A stretch of 48,782 nucleotides of DNA, taken from positions 1-48,782 of the forward strand of contig JAFXMK010000030.1 of NCBI GenBank assembly GCA_017530365.1, written 5' to 3'. Below the pieces are notes generated by a model. That model had not been told where the DNA came from, ran no database searches, and saw nothing but the letters and a program-made list of their open reading frames with translations. Position 1 is the first letter of the stretch. Each line of letters begins with the position of its first letter. The translations under genes and the position numbers were made by a program. This DNA comes from Bacteroidales bacterium. Its GTDB lineage: Bacteria; Bacteroidota; Bacteroidia; Bacteroidales; F082. This document shows positions 41,000 through 48,782 of the stretch, in pieces.

Positions 41000-42241
41000 A
41001 TGGACACTGAACAATACAATATAGCCACTTTGCCCAATGGCATCCGCTTGCTGCACAGGCAAAAAAAAGGAGAGATTGCACATTTGGTTTTGGTGGTCGG
41101 CACAGGCTCGCGCGACGAACAGGAATCGGAGAATGGCATGGCCCATTTTATCGAGCATACCATCTTCAAAGGCACACAAAACCGCAAGCCTTACCATATC
41201 CTGAGTTGCCTCGACAACGTTGGAGGCGACTTGAATGCCTTCACCACTAAGGAAGAGACCTGCCTGCAGGCTTCTTTCCTAAACGTGTATTACAAACGTG
41301 CCATGGACCTGCTGTCCGACATTGCTTTTCAAGCCACCTTCCCCGAGAATGAGTTGGAAAAGGAAAAGGATGTGGTGCTGGATGAGATCAACTCTTATCT
41401 CGACATGCCTTCGGAGGAAATCTATGATGTGTTTGAGGAGACGATGTTCAAGAACCATCCATTGGGTAGGAATATCTTAGGCACCAGCGCTTTGGTCAAG
41501 GGCTTTCATCGAGAGGATATTCTGCGTTTCATGGAAGCAAACTATAGTACCGATTCCATGGTCTTGGCCACTATCGGTGACATCAGCTTCAAGGATTTCC
41601 AGAAGATGGCGATGGATTTCTTCGGCTCACGTCCGGCGCATCTTGTCCCTGACAGCCGTCAGCCTTTCCTTTCATATCGATCCAGTAAAGTGGAGATGGA
41701 ACGCAACAACCACCTCAGCCATTGCATGATCGGTGGGCTGGCTCCGGAATTCATTCATCCCAAGAAACGCACCATGGTGCTGTTGAACAACATCCTCGGT
41801 GGTCCTGCCATGAATTCTCGACTCAGCCTGAACATCCGCGAGAAATACGGCTTTGCCTATACCATCGAGTCACAGTACAACGCTTATTCCGACATAGGAC
41901 TTTTCAATGTGTATATGGGTGTCGATCCAGAATCGTTGGAGAAAGCTGTCGTTTTGGTGTTTAAGGAGTTGGACAAGCTTTGTAACCAAAAGATGGGTAC
42001 GATGCAACTGCATCATGCGAAGCAGCAGCTGGTGGGACAGTTGGCCCTGGGACGCGAGTCGGGAATGAGCGAATTGCTAGCCATCACAAGGTCGTTGCTG
42101 ATGAACGAGCCGGTAGAGACTGTGCCCGACATCATTCATACCATCGAGGTCATTACGGCAGAGGATCTAATGGCTGAAGCCAATGAGGTATTCGACCGTG
42201 ATCGCCTTACCCTGCTGACTTTCCGCGGTGCAAAGGGTTGA
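41000..42241 (+). CDS. M16-family zinc peptidase (insulinase-like)
   Basis: 413 residues. The inverted zinc motif HxxEH is H49-F-I-E52-H53, with the third ligand E129 in VVLDEINSYLD. The second, non-catalytic half (about 180-410) has the family's LSHCMIGGLAPEF and NNILGGPAMNSRLSLNIREKYGFAYTI. At about 410 residues it is a single-copy processing-peptidase type that works as a dimer. No signal peptide is visible, so it is cytoplasmic. It is monocistronic and convergent with purE. Confidence 0.93.
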   Translation: MDTEQYNIATLPNGIRLLHRQKKGEIAHLVLVVGTGSRDEQESENGMAHFIEHTIFKGTQNRKPYHILSCLDNVGGDLNAFTTKEETCLQASFLNVYYKRAMDLLSDIAFQATFPENELEKEKDVVLDEINSYLDMPSEEIYDVFEETMFKNHPLGRNILGTSALVKGFHREDILRFMEANYSTDSMVLATIGDISFKDFQKMAMDFFGSRPAHLVPDSRQPFLSYRSSKVEMERNNHLSHCMIGGLAPEFIHPKKRTMVLLNNILGGPAMNSRLSLNIREKYGFAYTIESQYNAYSDIGLFNVYMGVDPESLEKAVVLVFKELDKLCNQKMGTMQLHHAKQQLVGQLALGRESGMSELLAITRSLLMNEPVETVPDIIHTIEVITAEDLMAEANEVFDRDRLTLLTFRGAKG

Positions 42242-42261
42242 AAGGTAAGACTGTCTAGAGT

Positions 42262-42768
42262 TTAATTAGTCTTAAACTTATATTGGACCTCTTTGAGCTC
42301 GGCATTCGCCTTGGTGATCTTGTTTTTCAGGTTTTCTTTGTAATCTGCAACCTTCTTGGCAACGCCTTCATCGGATAGCGCCAGCATCTCTGAAGCCAAG
42401 ATGGCGGCATTCAACCCCCCATTGACGCCCACGGTGGCGACGGGGATTCCAGGGGGCATCTGAATGATGGAAAGCATGGCGTCGAGCCCGTCGAGCATGC
42501 CTTTCACCGGTACGCCAATGACGGGCAGGATGGTGTTGGCGGCGATGACGCCGGGCAGGGCAGCGGCCATGCCGGCAGCTGCGATGATGACTTTGATGCC
42601 GCGGCCTTCCGCTTCACGGGCGAATTGTTCCACTTCCTGCGGGGTGCGATGGGCGCTTAAGGCGTTCATCTCGAACGGAATCTCCATCTCGTCGAAGAAC
42701 TGGGCGGCTTTTTCCAATACGGGAAGGTCGGAGGTGCTTCCCATGATGATGCTTACGATTGGACTCAT
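42262..42768 (-). CDS. purE: N5-carboxyaminoimidazole ribonucleotide mutase
   Basis: 168 residues, class I PurE. It converts N5-CAIR to CAIR in purine synthesis. Active-site residues are S11 and D14 (IIMGSTSDLPVLE), H40 (ALSAHRTPQEV), and the ATIGVNGGLNAAILAS-type segment near the C-terminus (here ATVGVNGGLNAAILAS). It is not linked to other pur genes here. Its start codon follows directly on an AACTGA-type repeat (42769-42807). Confidence 0.96.
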   Translation of the reverse strand: MSPIVSIIMGSTSDLPVLEKAAQFFDEMEIPFEMNALSAHRTPQEVEQFAREAEGRGIKVIIAAAGMAAALPGVIAANTILPVIGVPVKGMLDGLDAMLSIIQMPPGIPVATVGVNGGLNAAILASEMLALSDEGVAKKVADYKENLKNKITKANAELKEVQYKFKTN

Positions 42769-42807
42769 GTCAGTTGGCAGTTTTTAGTTGTTCAGTTGTT
42801 CAGTTGG
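42769..42807. repeat. AACTGA-type junction repeat upstream of purE
   Basis: On the minus strand the units CAACTGAA, CAACTGAA, CAACTAAA, AACTGC, CAACTGAC run into the purE ATG at 42768. Confidence 0.7.
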
Positions 42808-42848
42808 CAAAAATAATTAATATCCATTTCATCAACCAATGATTTTTG

Positions 42849-42856
42849 TATTTTTG
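42849..42856 (+). promoter_or_regulatory. -7 box for hpt-adk
   Basis: TATTTTTG matches TAnnTTTG, 19 bases before the hpt ATG at 42876. Confidence 0.45.
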
Positions 42857-42875
42857 TGTTTCCAATCTTAATGAC

Positions 42876-43409
42876 ATGAAAACGGTAAAAGTCTTAGACA
42901 AGGAGTTCTCCCTCTACATTCCCCAAGAGAAAATCGAGAATGCCATCCAAACGGTGGCGGATCAAGTCAATCATGATCTTGCCGACAAGAACCCATTGTT
43001 TCTCGTGGTGCTCAACGGCGCCTTTATGTTCGCCTCGGAGCTCTTCAAACGGCTGACCATTCCTTGCGAGATCAGCTTTGTGAAGCTCTCTTCCTACGCT
43101 GGGACAGAGACCACCAATGTGGTGCGAGAATTGATCGGCTTGGACCATTCTCTCGACGGCCGCCACGTGGTGGTAGTGGAGGACATCGTTGACACGGGAC
43201 ATACCATGCGATACACCCTCCAGAAACTCCGTGACCTGAAGGCTGTGGATGTCCGCATCGCCACCTTGTTCTTCAAACCTGCCAATTTCCAGTACGACTA
43301 TCCCATCAACTACAAAGGCATGGATATCGGCAATGAGTTCATCGTGGGCTATGGCCTTGACTACGACCAGCAAGGCCGTAATCTTCCCGATATCTATAAA
43401 GTGATTTAA
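42876..43409 (+). CDS. hpt: Hypoxanthine phosphoribosyltransferase
   Basis: 177 residues from the ATG at 42876 (MKTVKVLDKEF); the longer frame from 42846 overlaps the promoter. It salvages hypoxanthine (and perhaps guanine) with PRPP to form IMP. The PRPP loop is VVVVEDIVDTGHTMRYTL; VLNGAFMFASEL and VKLSSYAGTET are the other substrate segments, and FIVGYGLDYDQQGRNLP is the C-terminal hood. It is followed by adk as in many Bacteroidota, 36 bases apart across a repeat. Confidence 0.95.
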   Translation: MKTVKVLDKEFSLYIPQEKIENAIQTVADQVNHDLADKNPLFLVVLNGAFMFASELFKRLTIPCEISFVKLSSYAGTETTNVVRELIGLDHSLDGRHVVVVEDIVDTGHTMRYTLQKLRDLKAVDVRIATLFFKPANFQYDYPINYKGMDIGNEFIVGYGLDYDQQGRNLPDIYKVI

Positions 43410-43410
43410 C

Positions 43411-43445
43411 AACTGAATAATTGAACAACTAAACAACTGAAAACT
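43411..43445 (+). repeat. AACTGA-type junction repeat between hpt and adk
   Basis: Units CAACTGAA, TAATTGAA, CAACTAAA, CAACTGAA, AACT lead to the adk ATG. The last 15 bases including the start codon equal those before trpS. Confidence 0.7.
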
Positions 43446-44015
43446 ATGCTCAATATCATCCTCTTCGGCCCTCCAGGGGCAGGCAAAGGGACCCAGTCTC
43501 AGTTCCTTCGCGAAAAATATCAGTTAACCTATATCTCAACCGGTGAGATCCTTCGTGAGGAGATCGCTGCCGAGACCGAACTCGGCCTTCAGGTAAAGGG
43601 CATCATCAGCCAAGGTGGTCTTGTCTCCGACGAGATTGTCGCTGCCATCATTGAGAAGAAGCTATCCGAGAACATCAACTCTCCAGGCTTCCTCTTCGAC
43701 GGCTATCCGCGTACCGTGAAGCAGGCGGAGATCCTTGACGAGATGATGAAGAAATACGGCATTGCACTCACTGGTGTGCTGAGCCTCGAAGTGCCGGAGA
43801 ACCTCCTTATTGAGCGCATGCTGGAACGTGGCAAGATTAGCGGGCGTGCCGATGACAACATCGATTCCATCAAGCATCGTTTTGTGGAATATGAAGCCAA
43901 GACCAAGCCGGTGTTAGCTTACTATGAAGGCACAGGAAAGCTCCATCCCGTCAATGGCGTGGGCGAGATCCCCGAGATCTTCAAAAAGCTCTGTGTGGTG
44001 ATAGATGGTTTCTAG
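43446..44015 (+). CDS. adk: Adenylate kinase, short type
   Basis: 189 residues. It interconverts ATP + AMP and 2 ADP. The P-loop is G8-P-P-G-A-G-K-G-T16; the AMP-binding TYISTGEILREEI and FLFDGYPRTVKQAEIL, and the GRADDN segment with catalytic arginines, are present. The LID is of the short type without the zinc-finger cysteines, as is usual for Bacteroidota. In many relatives obgE follows adk; here a convergent acyltransferase gene follows, overlapping by four bases. Confidence 0.96.
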   Translation: MLNIILFGPPGAGKGTQSQFLREKYQLTYISTGEILREEIAAETELGLQVKGIISQGGLVSDEIVAAIIEKKLSENINSPGFLFDGYPRTVKQAEILDEMMKKYGIALTGVLSLEVPENLLIERMLERGKISGRADDNIDSIKHRFVEYEAKTKPVLAYYEGTGKLHPVNGVGEIPEIFKKLCVVIDGF

Positions 44016-44695
44016 TTGGCAGTACTCCTCACTTCTAACTCCCAACTGACATCTCTTTTAAGGATCGAAGGCGGATTGCCTCCAATGATTTGTTCCTCGC
44101 CGTGGAATGCCGACCGTAAGGCGGTGCCTGCGGCGAGGATCGTGTTGTCGGGCAGTTCGGCGCCTTTCAGCAGCATGCACTTGCAGCCGATCCACACGTG
44201 GTTGCCCACCACGATGGGACGATCTTCGTTGATGCGTTCCCCTTCCTTATTATAAATAGGATGCTCGTCAGTGTCCATTACCAGCACATCCCAGCTGAGG
44301 AGACAGTCGTTCCCGAACCGGATGCCTTTGGCGCAAACGATGGTGCTCTCTGCGGTGATGTTGAATCGGTCGCCTACTTCCAGCTTGCCTCTCACGGAGA
44401 TCTTCGAGCCATGGCCGATGGAGGCCTTGCCCTTGAAATCGACTTCACCGCTTACTTGCCAGATGCTCCTCGAACGTTTGCGGTCGTAATGTCCTACGTC
44501 ACCGAAGCCGATCTTGATGCCGGCAGTGTCGGTGTTCTCGGGAAGAGTCACCTTTCCGTGCAGCTCACGCAGATACACCTTTCTCGAAACCATGACGGGG
44601 CACTTGATGGCTGTCTTGAAAGGAAAATAGTGGAGGTTGAACCGCAAGGTCTTGGGAATGGAGCAAAGGATGTGCAGTTTGTCGCGAAAGGTCAT
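44012..44695 (-). CDS. Left-handed beta-helix (hexapeptide repeat) acyltransferase
   Basis: 227 residues from the ATG at 44695; the frame also opens at a TTG six codons upstream. Hexapeptide-repeat sequence runs from about residue 85 to 215 (VDFKGKASIGHGSKISVRGKL..., IVVGNHVWIGCKCMLLKGAELPDNTILAAG), ending with GNPPSILKRDV. Related enzymes acetylate sugars or serine for surface polysaccharides; the acceptor is unknown. The last 11 residues (SWELEVRSTAN) are encoded by a junction-type repeat, so the natural C-terminus has probably been replaced. It diverges from deoC. Confidence 0.85.
   Translation of the reverse strand: MTFRDKLHILCSIPKTLRFNLHYFPFKTAIKCPVMVSRKVYLRELHGKVTLPENTDTAGIKIGFGDVGHYDRKRSRSIWQVSGEVDFKGKASIGHGSKISVRGKLEVGDRFNITAESTIVCAKGIRFGNDCLLSWDVLVMDTDEHPIYNKEGERINEDRPIVVGNHVWIGCKCMLLKGAELPDNTILAAGTALRSAFHGEEQIIGGNPPSILKRDVSWELEVRSTAN
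44014..44050. repeat. TTAGGAG-type repeat at the adk / acyltransferase ends
   Basis: On the minus strand the segment reads GTTGGGAGTTAGAAGTGAG and continues AGT; it matches the repeat at 26487-26526 with fewer units. It encodes the acyltransferase C-terminus and holds the stop codons of both convergent genes. Confidence 0.7.
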
Positions 44696-44705
44696 GGCAT
44701 AAAAT

Positions 44706-44738
44706 TTTGACAAAGGTAGTTTTTTTTTGTTAATTTTG
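44706..44738 (+). promoter_or_regulatory. Promoter of deoC, overlapping the acyltransferase -7 box
   Basis: TTTG at 44706-44709, a 21-base spacer and TAATTTTG at 44731-44738, 19 bases before the deoC ATG. On the minus strand TACCTTTG at 44718-44711 fits the acyltransferase gene; the two promoters overlap. Confidence 0.65.
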
Positions 44739-44757
44739 CATCAAAGAAGATAACATC

Positions 44758-45597
44758 ATGAAATTCAATCCTTACAACCATAGCGAAGCTGCGCTCAACG
44801 AGCGCATCGCTCAAATCGTCAACATCGAGAAAAAGCAGGGCAGCGAAAAAGAAGCCCTGAAAACTATCTTCCAAAGCATCGACTTCACGACCCTCGAGGC
44901 TTTCGATAATAAAGAGAAGATCAATGACTTCTGTGCCAAGGCGTTGGACTTTCCGAAACAGGCTCCGCACCTCTCTGTTCCAGCCATCTGTATCTATAGT
45001 CCCTTTGTGCGTCAAGCCAAAGAATTGCTCAAAGGCAGCGGCATCCGCGTGGCCACGGTGGCTTGCTGCTTCCCTTCGGGACAGATGCCTTTCGACCTCA
45101 AGGTGAAAGAGGTGGAGTATTGTGTCAACGAGGGCGCCGATGAGGTGGATATGGTGATCTCACGAGGCACCTTCCTCGCTGGCCGTTACGACGAGGTCTT
45201 CAACGAGATCAAGACCATCAAAGAGACATGTGGCAACAAGGCGCATCTGAAGGTCATCCTCGAAACGGGTGAGCTCAAGACCGTGGAAAATATCCGCAAG
45301 GCTTCCGAGCTGGCCATCCTGGCTGGTGCCGACTTCATCAAGACTTCAACTGGCAAGGTGCCGGTAGCCGCCACCCCTTTGGCTGCCATCATCATGATCG
45401 ACACGATCAAGGAATACTATGAGGCCACGGGCAAAAAGGTTGGCTTCAAGCCTGCCGGCGGCATGAAAACTCCAGAAGATGCTTTGACTTATTATTATTT
45501 GGTAAAGCACATCCTCGGTGAGCAATGGCTCAACAAGGACTTGTTCCGTGTCGGCACCAGCAGATTGGCTGGCTTGATCTTGGAACAGATCAAATAA
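44758..45597 (+). CDS. deoC: Deoxyribose-phosphate aldolase
   Basis: 279 residues. It splits 2-deoxyribose-5-phosphate to acetaldehyde and glyceraldehyde-3-phosphate in nucleoside breakdown. The Schiff-base lysine is K195 (ADFIKTSTGKVPVAA); the proton-relay Lys is K231 (VGFKPAGGMKTPEDA), and VATVACCFPSGQMPF and GADEVDMVISRG are typical. It is slightly longer than the E. coli enzyme at the N-terminus. It is monocistronic with a good promoter and converges with the SPOR gene. Confidence 0.96.
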   Translation: MKFNPYNHSEAALNERIAQIVNIEKKQGSEKEALKTIFQSIDFTTLEAFDNKEKINDFCAKALDFPKQAPHLSVPAICIYSPFVRQAKELLKGSGIRVATVACCFPSGQMPFDLKVKEVEYCVNEGADEVDMVISRGTFLAGRYDEVFNEIKTIKETCGNKAHLKVILETGELKTVENIRKASELAILAGADFIKTSTGKVPVAATPLAAIIMIDTIKEYYEATGKKVGFKPAGGMKTPEDALTYYYLVKHILGEQWLNKDLFRVGTSRLAGLILEQIK

Positions 45598-45603
45598 GTT
45601 CAA

Positions 45604-46068
45604 TTATTCTTGTTCGTCAAAGATCTCCTCATTGTCATTTAGCAGATCCTCAACGTCCACCGGTGAGAGCTTCTTGGGTGGGTTGATTTCCTCTGCTGTG
45701 ACAAAGGCGAGGCCAAATTTGGGCTTGATGAGACGCAGGTACTTCTCAGCTTCGACGCGGTTGCGGAAGTCACCTACACGCAGCCTGTAATAGGGTTGCT
45801 CGTATGACAGATAAACAGGAATTTCAGGGAATGCTTTGGTAAAGCTGTATTTCATGGATTCGGCATGGGCGACGGCATCGTTGCCGATTTCCATGAAGAT
45901 CTGGATGCGGAAGCCACTCAAGGTATTGCTGACCGCATAGACGTCTTTTTGTCGCCTGATGAGCCGATCCACGCGACTATCTTGGTTGACGCGCAAGGAT
46001 CCTCTATTCTGGGCAAATCCGCCGATGGCCAAAGCGGAAAGTATGATGAGCAACAAATATTTTCTCAT
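45604..46068 (-). CDS. Secreted SPOR-domain protein
   Basis: 154 residues from the ATG at 46068; the signal peptide is MRKYLLLIILSALAIGGFA. The SPOR fold is at about 48-125 (GFRIQIFMEIGNDAVAHAES..., YLSYEQPYYRLRVGDFRNRVEAEKYLRLIKPKFGLAFVTAEEI). SPOR domains bind denuded glycan strands of peptidoglycan, usually at the division site. The C-terminus is acidic and probably disordered. It is divergent from ruvB. Confidence 0.88.
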   Translation of the reverse strand: MRKYLLLIILSALAIGGFAQNRGSLRVNQDSRVDRLIRRQKDVYAVSNTLSGFRIQIFMEIGNDAVAHAESMKYSFTKAFPEIPVYLSYEQPYYRLRVGDFRNRVEAEKYLRLIKPKFGLAFVTAEEINPPKKLSPVDVEDLLNDNEEIFDEQE

Positions 46069-46115
46069 TTTTTGCAAGTCTGTTTTGACGCTGCTAAATT
46101 ACAACTTTTTTTTAT

Positions 46116-46123
46116 TAATTTTG
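46116..46123 (+). promoter_or_regulatory. -7 box for ruvB
   Basis: TAATTTTG matches TAnnTTTG, 19 bases before the ruvB ATG at 46143. It is preceded by a T-rich stretch; no clear -33 box. Confidence 0.5.
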
Positions 46124-46142
46124 TAGCCTTATCCGAAATACA

Positions 46143-47174
46143 ATGAATAGTAACCTTGATGCTAGCGGCTCACACCTCTCCAAGGCAGAGAAAGACTTGG
46201 AAAACGTCTTGCGTCCCGATGCGTTCAGCAGCTTTGCCGGACAGGAGAAGGTCGTTGACAACCTCCGTGTCTTTGTGAAGGCTGCCGCTCAGCGTGGCGA
46301 AGCCTTGGACCATACCCTGCTGCATGGCCCGCCGGGACTGGGCAAGACAACCCTTTCGCATATCATTGCACATGAGTTGGGTGTCAACATGAAGATGACT
46401 TCGGGACCGGTGTTGGATAAGCCGGGTAACTTGGCGGGACTGCTCACCAGTTTGGAGCCCAACGATGTGCTGTTCATCGACGAGATACACCGACTGAGCC
46501 CTGTGGTGGAGGAATATCTCTATTCCGCTATGGAGGATTATCGGATCGACATCATGATCGAGTCGGGTCCTAATGCCCGGAGCATCCAGATCGCCTTGAA
46601 TCCTTTCACCTTGATAGGTGCCACCACGCGTTCAGGTCTGCTGACGGCCCCGTTGCGCTCGCGTTTCGGCATCAACCTGCGTTTGGAGTATTATGACGCC
46701 AAGACACTTTCGGGCATTGTGAAGCGCTCGGCCGGCATCTTGCAGGTGCCCATCGACGAAGCGGCGGCCTACGAGATAGCCCGTCGCAGCCGTGGCACAC
46801 CGCGTATCGCCAACCTGCTGCTTCGCCGTGTGCGCGACTTCGCCCAAATACAAGGCGACGGCCGCATCAACGTGGCCATCGCCCGTGTCGGATTGTCTGC
46901 CTTGAATGTGGATGAGCATGGCTTGGATGATATGGACAACAAGATTCTCAATACCATCATCGAGAAGTTCAAAGGTGGTCCTGTTGGCGTCAACACCATC
47001 GCCACGGCAGTAGGCGAGGATGCTGGCACCATCGAGGAAGTCTATGAGCCTTTCCTCATCCAGGAAGGCTATCTGATGCGCACCCCCCGTGGACGCGAAT
47101 GCACTGACCTCGCCTACCGGCACTTGGGGAAAACACGTATCTCCAAAACGGGAGAGATAGATCTGTTCAGCTAA
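46143..47174 (+). CDS. ruvB: Holliday junction DNA helicase subunit RuvB
   Basis: 343 residues. The AAA+ ATPase that drives branch migration on RuvA-bound junctions. Walker A is GPPGLGKTT (62-70, K68), Walker B is [10 protein letters not shown], sensor 1 lies in [20 protein letters not shown] (arginine finger in SRFG), and the C-terminal winged helix has [28 protein letters not shown]. It is not linked to ruvA or ruvC, which is usual in Bacteroidota. Confidence 0.97.
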   Translation: MNSNLDASGSHLSKAEKDLENVLRPDAFSSFAGQEKVVDNLRVFVKAAAQRGEALDHTLLHGPPGLGKTTLSHIIAHELGVNMKMTSGPVLDKPGNLAGLLTSLEPNDVLFIDEIHRLSPVVEEYLYSAMEDYRIDIMIESGPNARSIQIALNPFTLIGATTRSGLLTAPLRSRFGINLRLEYYDAKTLSGIVKRSAGILQVPIDEAAAYEIARRSRGTPRIANLLLRRVRDFAQIQGDGRINVAIARVGLSALNVDEHGLDDMDNKILNTIIEKFKGGPVGVNTIATAVGEDAGTIEEVYEPFLIQEGYLMRTPRGRECTDLAYRHLGKTRISKTGEIDLFS

Positions 47175-47180
47175 CGTTTG

Positions 47181-48752
47181 TCACTGCTTCACCACCTTCT
47201 CTGTATAAGTTTTTCCGTCTTCCAATAAGACCCTCAGCGTATAGGTGCCTGCGGGCAGGTTTTCCATGTTGACGGTTTCAAAGCTGCTGTTCTGCGTGCG
47301 GAGCAGTCGTCCCTGTAGGTCGTAGAGCTCTAGCTGGCCGGGGGTCACATCGGGCGAGTATTCCAAGCGAAGCATATCCTCGACGGGGTTGGGATAGCAG
47401 CAGTAGGGTCTCAGTGGGGGTTCGCTGTTTTCCTTCACGGAGCAATAGCCGTCGGCGGTGATTTTGAGAATGTAGGGTAACATCTTGCCATCGATTTGTT
47501 GACAACTTGTATTCCCGATTCCAGAAAGGACAGCGCCTCCGTCGTTGGTCAGCGACATGTCGGTTATGACATACCACCCCTGCTCTGTGCCATACCAACG
47601 CTGCCAAATCAGGTTCAGGTCTGTGTCGAGCTTACAGACGATTGTTCGGCGTGGGGAATACCATGCTTCCTTATGTTCTGTGTAACAATAGTACAGGTAT
47701 GTACCATTGAACAAAACCGGGTTGTTGCAGTAAAGAAAATCTGTCTTTTTGTTGAATGACATGGCGACATGTTGAAGCACATTAAAACCGTTGTCTATTT
47801 TCCATAGTCCTGCGCCAAATAACATATTTGATGCGGTTATCACTGTCAAATTGGCTGGGAATACAAACACACTGTCAGAGAGTTTGGCTGTGGTATTATG
47901 GTTTTCTTCCAACCCGTTATCTGGGACAAACAGAACTCCGTTGCTTGCTGTAAACGCCAGTGGGCTTTGGTCCAAATACTTGGGTATGAAGCAGAAAACG
48001 CTGTCGATATAGTCAAATTCTCTGTTGACATCATAGCAATTCAGGTAGGAATCGTATGTATTTGGTAATGGGTAATCACTTGGTATGCCATGATTGACCA
48101 CCATTTTGTAGCTGTCGCCTGCAGGAACAAAATCAGTGAGGTAGTTGTAGTCGTTGTGGCACAGGGTGTCGAAAAAGCCCAGGGTCTTTTCTCCCGAAGG
48201 GGTCACTCTTGCAAGCAGCAAGCCGTTCACGCTATCATAATTCTGCGCTTTTGTGGCAAAGCTGATGCTGCCATCTGCCTCCAAGTTGAACCGTTGGTGC
48301 TTGGGGTACCCTCTTTGGATCAGCTTCACGTTATCTGAGAGATCCACGACCCAAGTTTCAGCGGGATTGTAGCAGAGGTCGTTGTCAATTTTCAGAACAT
48401 GGAACACATTGCCGGTTTCAGTCGCCCAGTCGATCAGGAGGACGACAGCCAGATGGTGTTCTGGGTCGTCGGGGATGTCGAGAAGTGCGCAAAAATACGT
48501 TTGGCAATCCACAATGCTGCCAATCGAGTATTCCAACTCCTCCAGCACCTCTCCTTCTTCCGAGATTTTCCATAATGTGTTCCCTATCGACGGGTTTACA
48601 ATAAAACCTCCGTCCGATATCCCGGTGCAAAAGGTTTTGAATGATTCACCTATTACGTTTACTTTTGGCACCAACACCTCGAAAGCGGCTTCCTGAGCAC
48701 TGAGAAACAGGGTATTGAGAGCCAATAGAAACAGGAAAAGGGGTCTTTTCAT
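47181..48752 (-). CDS. Secreted protein with T9SS type A C-terminal sorting domain
   Basis: 523 residues from the ATG at 48752, with a signal peptide MKRPLFLFLLALNTLFLSAQ. The main body (about 25-440) has repeated beta strands and may be a propeller-like fold; I do not recognise a catalytic motif. The last 75 or so residues form a type A T9SS sorting domain: YPNPVEDMLRLEYSP, GQLELYDLQGRLLRTQ, MENLPAGTYTLRVLLEDGKTYTEKVVKQ. Such proteins cross the outer membrane through SprA and are then attached or released. It is the clearest T9SS substrate in the window. There is no adjoining partner on this strand; the start is 31 bases from the window edge. Confidence 0.85.
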   Translation of the reverse strand: MKRPLFLFLLALNTLFLSAQEAAFEVLVPKVNVIGESFKTFCTGISDGGFIVNPSIGNTLWKISEEGEVLEELEYSIGSIVDCQTYFCALLDIPDDPEHHLAVVLLIDWATETGNVFHVLKIDNDLCYNPAETWVVDLSDNVKLIQRGYPKHQRFNLEADGSISFATKAQNYDSVNGLLLARVTPSGEKTLGFFDTLCHNDYNYLTDFVPAGDSYKMVVNHGIPSDYPLPNTYDSYLNCYDVNREFDYIDSVFCFIPKYLDQSPLAFTASNGVLFVPDNGLEENHNTTAKLSDSVFVFPANLTVITASNMLFGAGLWKIDNGFNVLQHVAMSFNKKTDFLYCNNPVLFNGTYLYYCYTEHKEAWYSPRRTIVCKLDTDLNLIWQRWYGTEQGWYVITDMSLTNDGGAVLSGIGNTSCQQIDGKMLPYILKITADGYCSVKENSEPPLRPYCCYPNPVEDMLRLEYSPDVTPGQLELYDLQGRLLRTQNSSFETVNMENLPAGTYTLRVLLEDGKTYTEKVVKQ

Positions 48753-48782
48753 GACGTGCAATATTATATTCCATTTCCGATA

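Noticed and set aside
43446-44015. Truncated adenylate kinase
   Set aside because: The short LID is a normal form of the enzyme and all catalytic motifs are present.
16771-44050. CRISPR array from the junction repeats
   Set aside because: Units are 7-8 bases, degenerate and without unique spacers; no cas gene is present.

Overview
The window is a chromosomal segment from a member of the Bacteroidota, most likely order Bacteroidales. Three things point there. It carries type IX secretion/gliding genes (sprA, gldD, gldE) and a secreted protein with a T9SS C-terminal sorting domain. It has lineage-typical gene orders: mutY-ssb-gldE-gldD, ruvA-sprA-gcvH-vanZ, hpt-adk, and exbB-membrane protein-exbD-exbD. 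Its promoters follow the Bacteroidetes pattern (TTTG, about 20 bp, TAnnTTTG), and convincing Shine-Dalgarno sites are absent. PFOR (NifJ) fits an anaerobe. I see no insertion sequence, prophage, plasmid gene or CRISPR array.

Layout. Bases 1-4050 form a more A+T-rich accessory block on the minus strand: a GH16-type glycoside hydrolase cut by the window edge, a secreted peptidase-S74-domain protein, a small DUF3244-like secreted protein, and a TPR/transmembrane/LuxR-like regulator. From 4.1 to 10.9 kb come a 2-hydroxyacid dehydrogenase, a lipoprotein with an apparently circularly permuted VWA domain, nifJ, and divergently a Cys/His-rich acidic lipoprotein. From 11 to 14.5 kb lies the mutY-ssb-gldE-gldD operon (minus). 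From 14.6 to 23.4 kb (plus) come HU, a 29-residue basic AURKAIP1/COX24-like protein, RNase G/E, trpS, hflX, tatD, ansA, tRNA-Ser(GGA) and the four-gene Exb operon, with a CAU tRNA facing it. From 23.6 to 28.3 kb come dusB (minus), then a CPBP protease, thiL and uvrC (plus). From 28.3 to 37.8 kb a minus-strand run holds ruvA, the 7.4 kb sprA, gcvH, a VanZ-like gene and tonB. From 38 to 48.8 kb there are short, often overlapping units: corA, waaA with an outer-membrane protein, an M16 peptidase, purE, hpt-adk, a hexapeptide acyltransferase, deoC, a SPOR protein, ruvB, and a T9SS cargo protein.

How the genes work together. SprA is the outer-membrane translocon of T9SS, and GldD/GldE support its assembly or function; the last gene encodes a probable substrate. 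ExbB/ExbD and TonB, in separate operons, would energise outer-membrane receptors. RuvA and RuvB are encoded apart from each other. Most of the remainder is housekeeping.

The strongest unexplained signals are three. (1) A lipoprotein has its MIDAS DxSxS motif at the C-terminus while the other VWA motifs are at the N-terminus. (2) Families of roughly 7-8 bp unit degenerate repeats sit at gene junctions. They supply stop codons, the start of uvrC, C-terminal tails and one in-frame internal segment of waaA. (3) A Cys/His-rich, very acidic/basic helical lipoprotein is divergent from PFOR. A 28-bp palindrome also occurs twice, once apparently recruited as the rng terminator.
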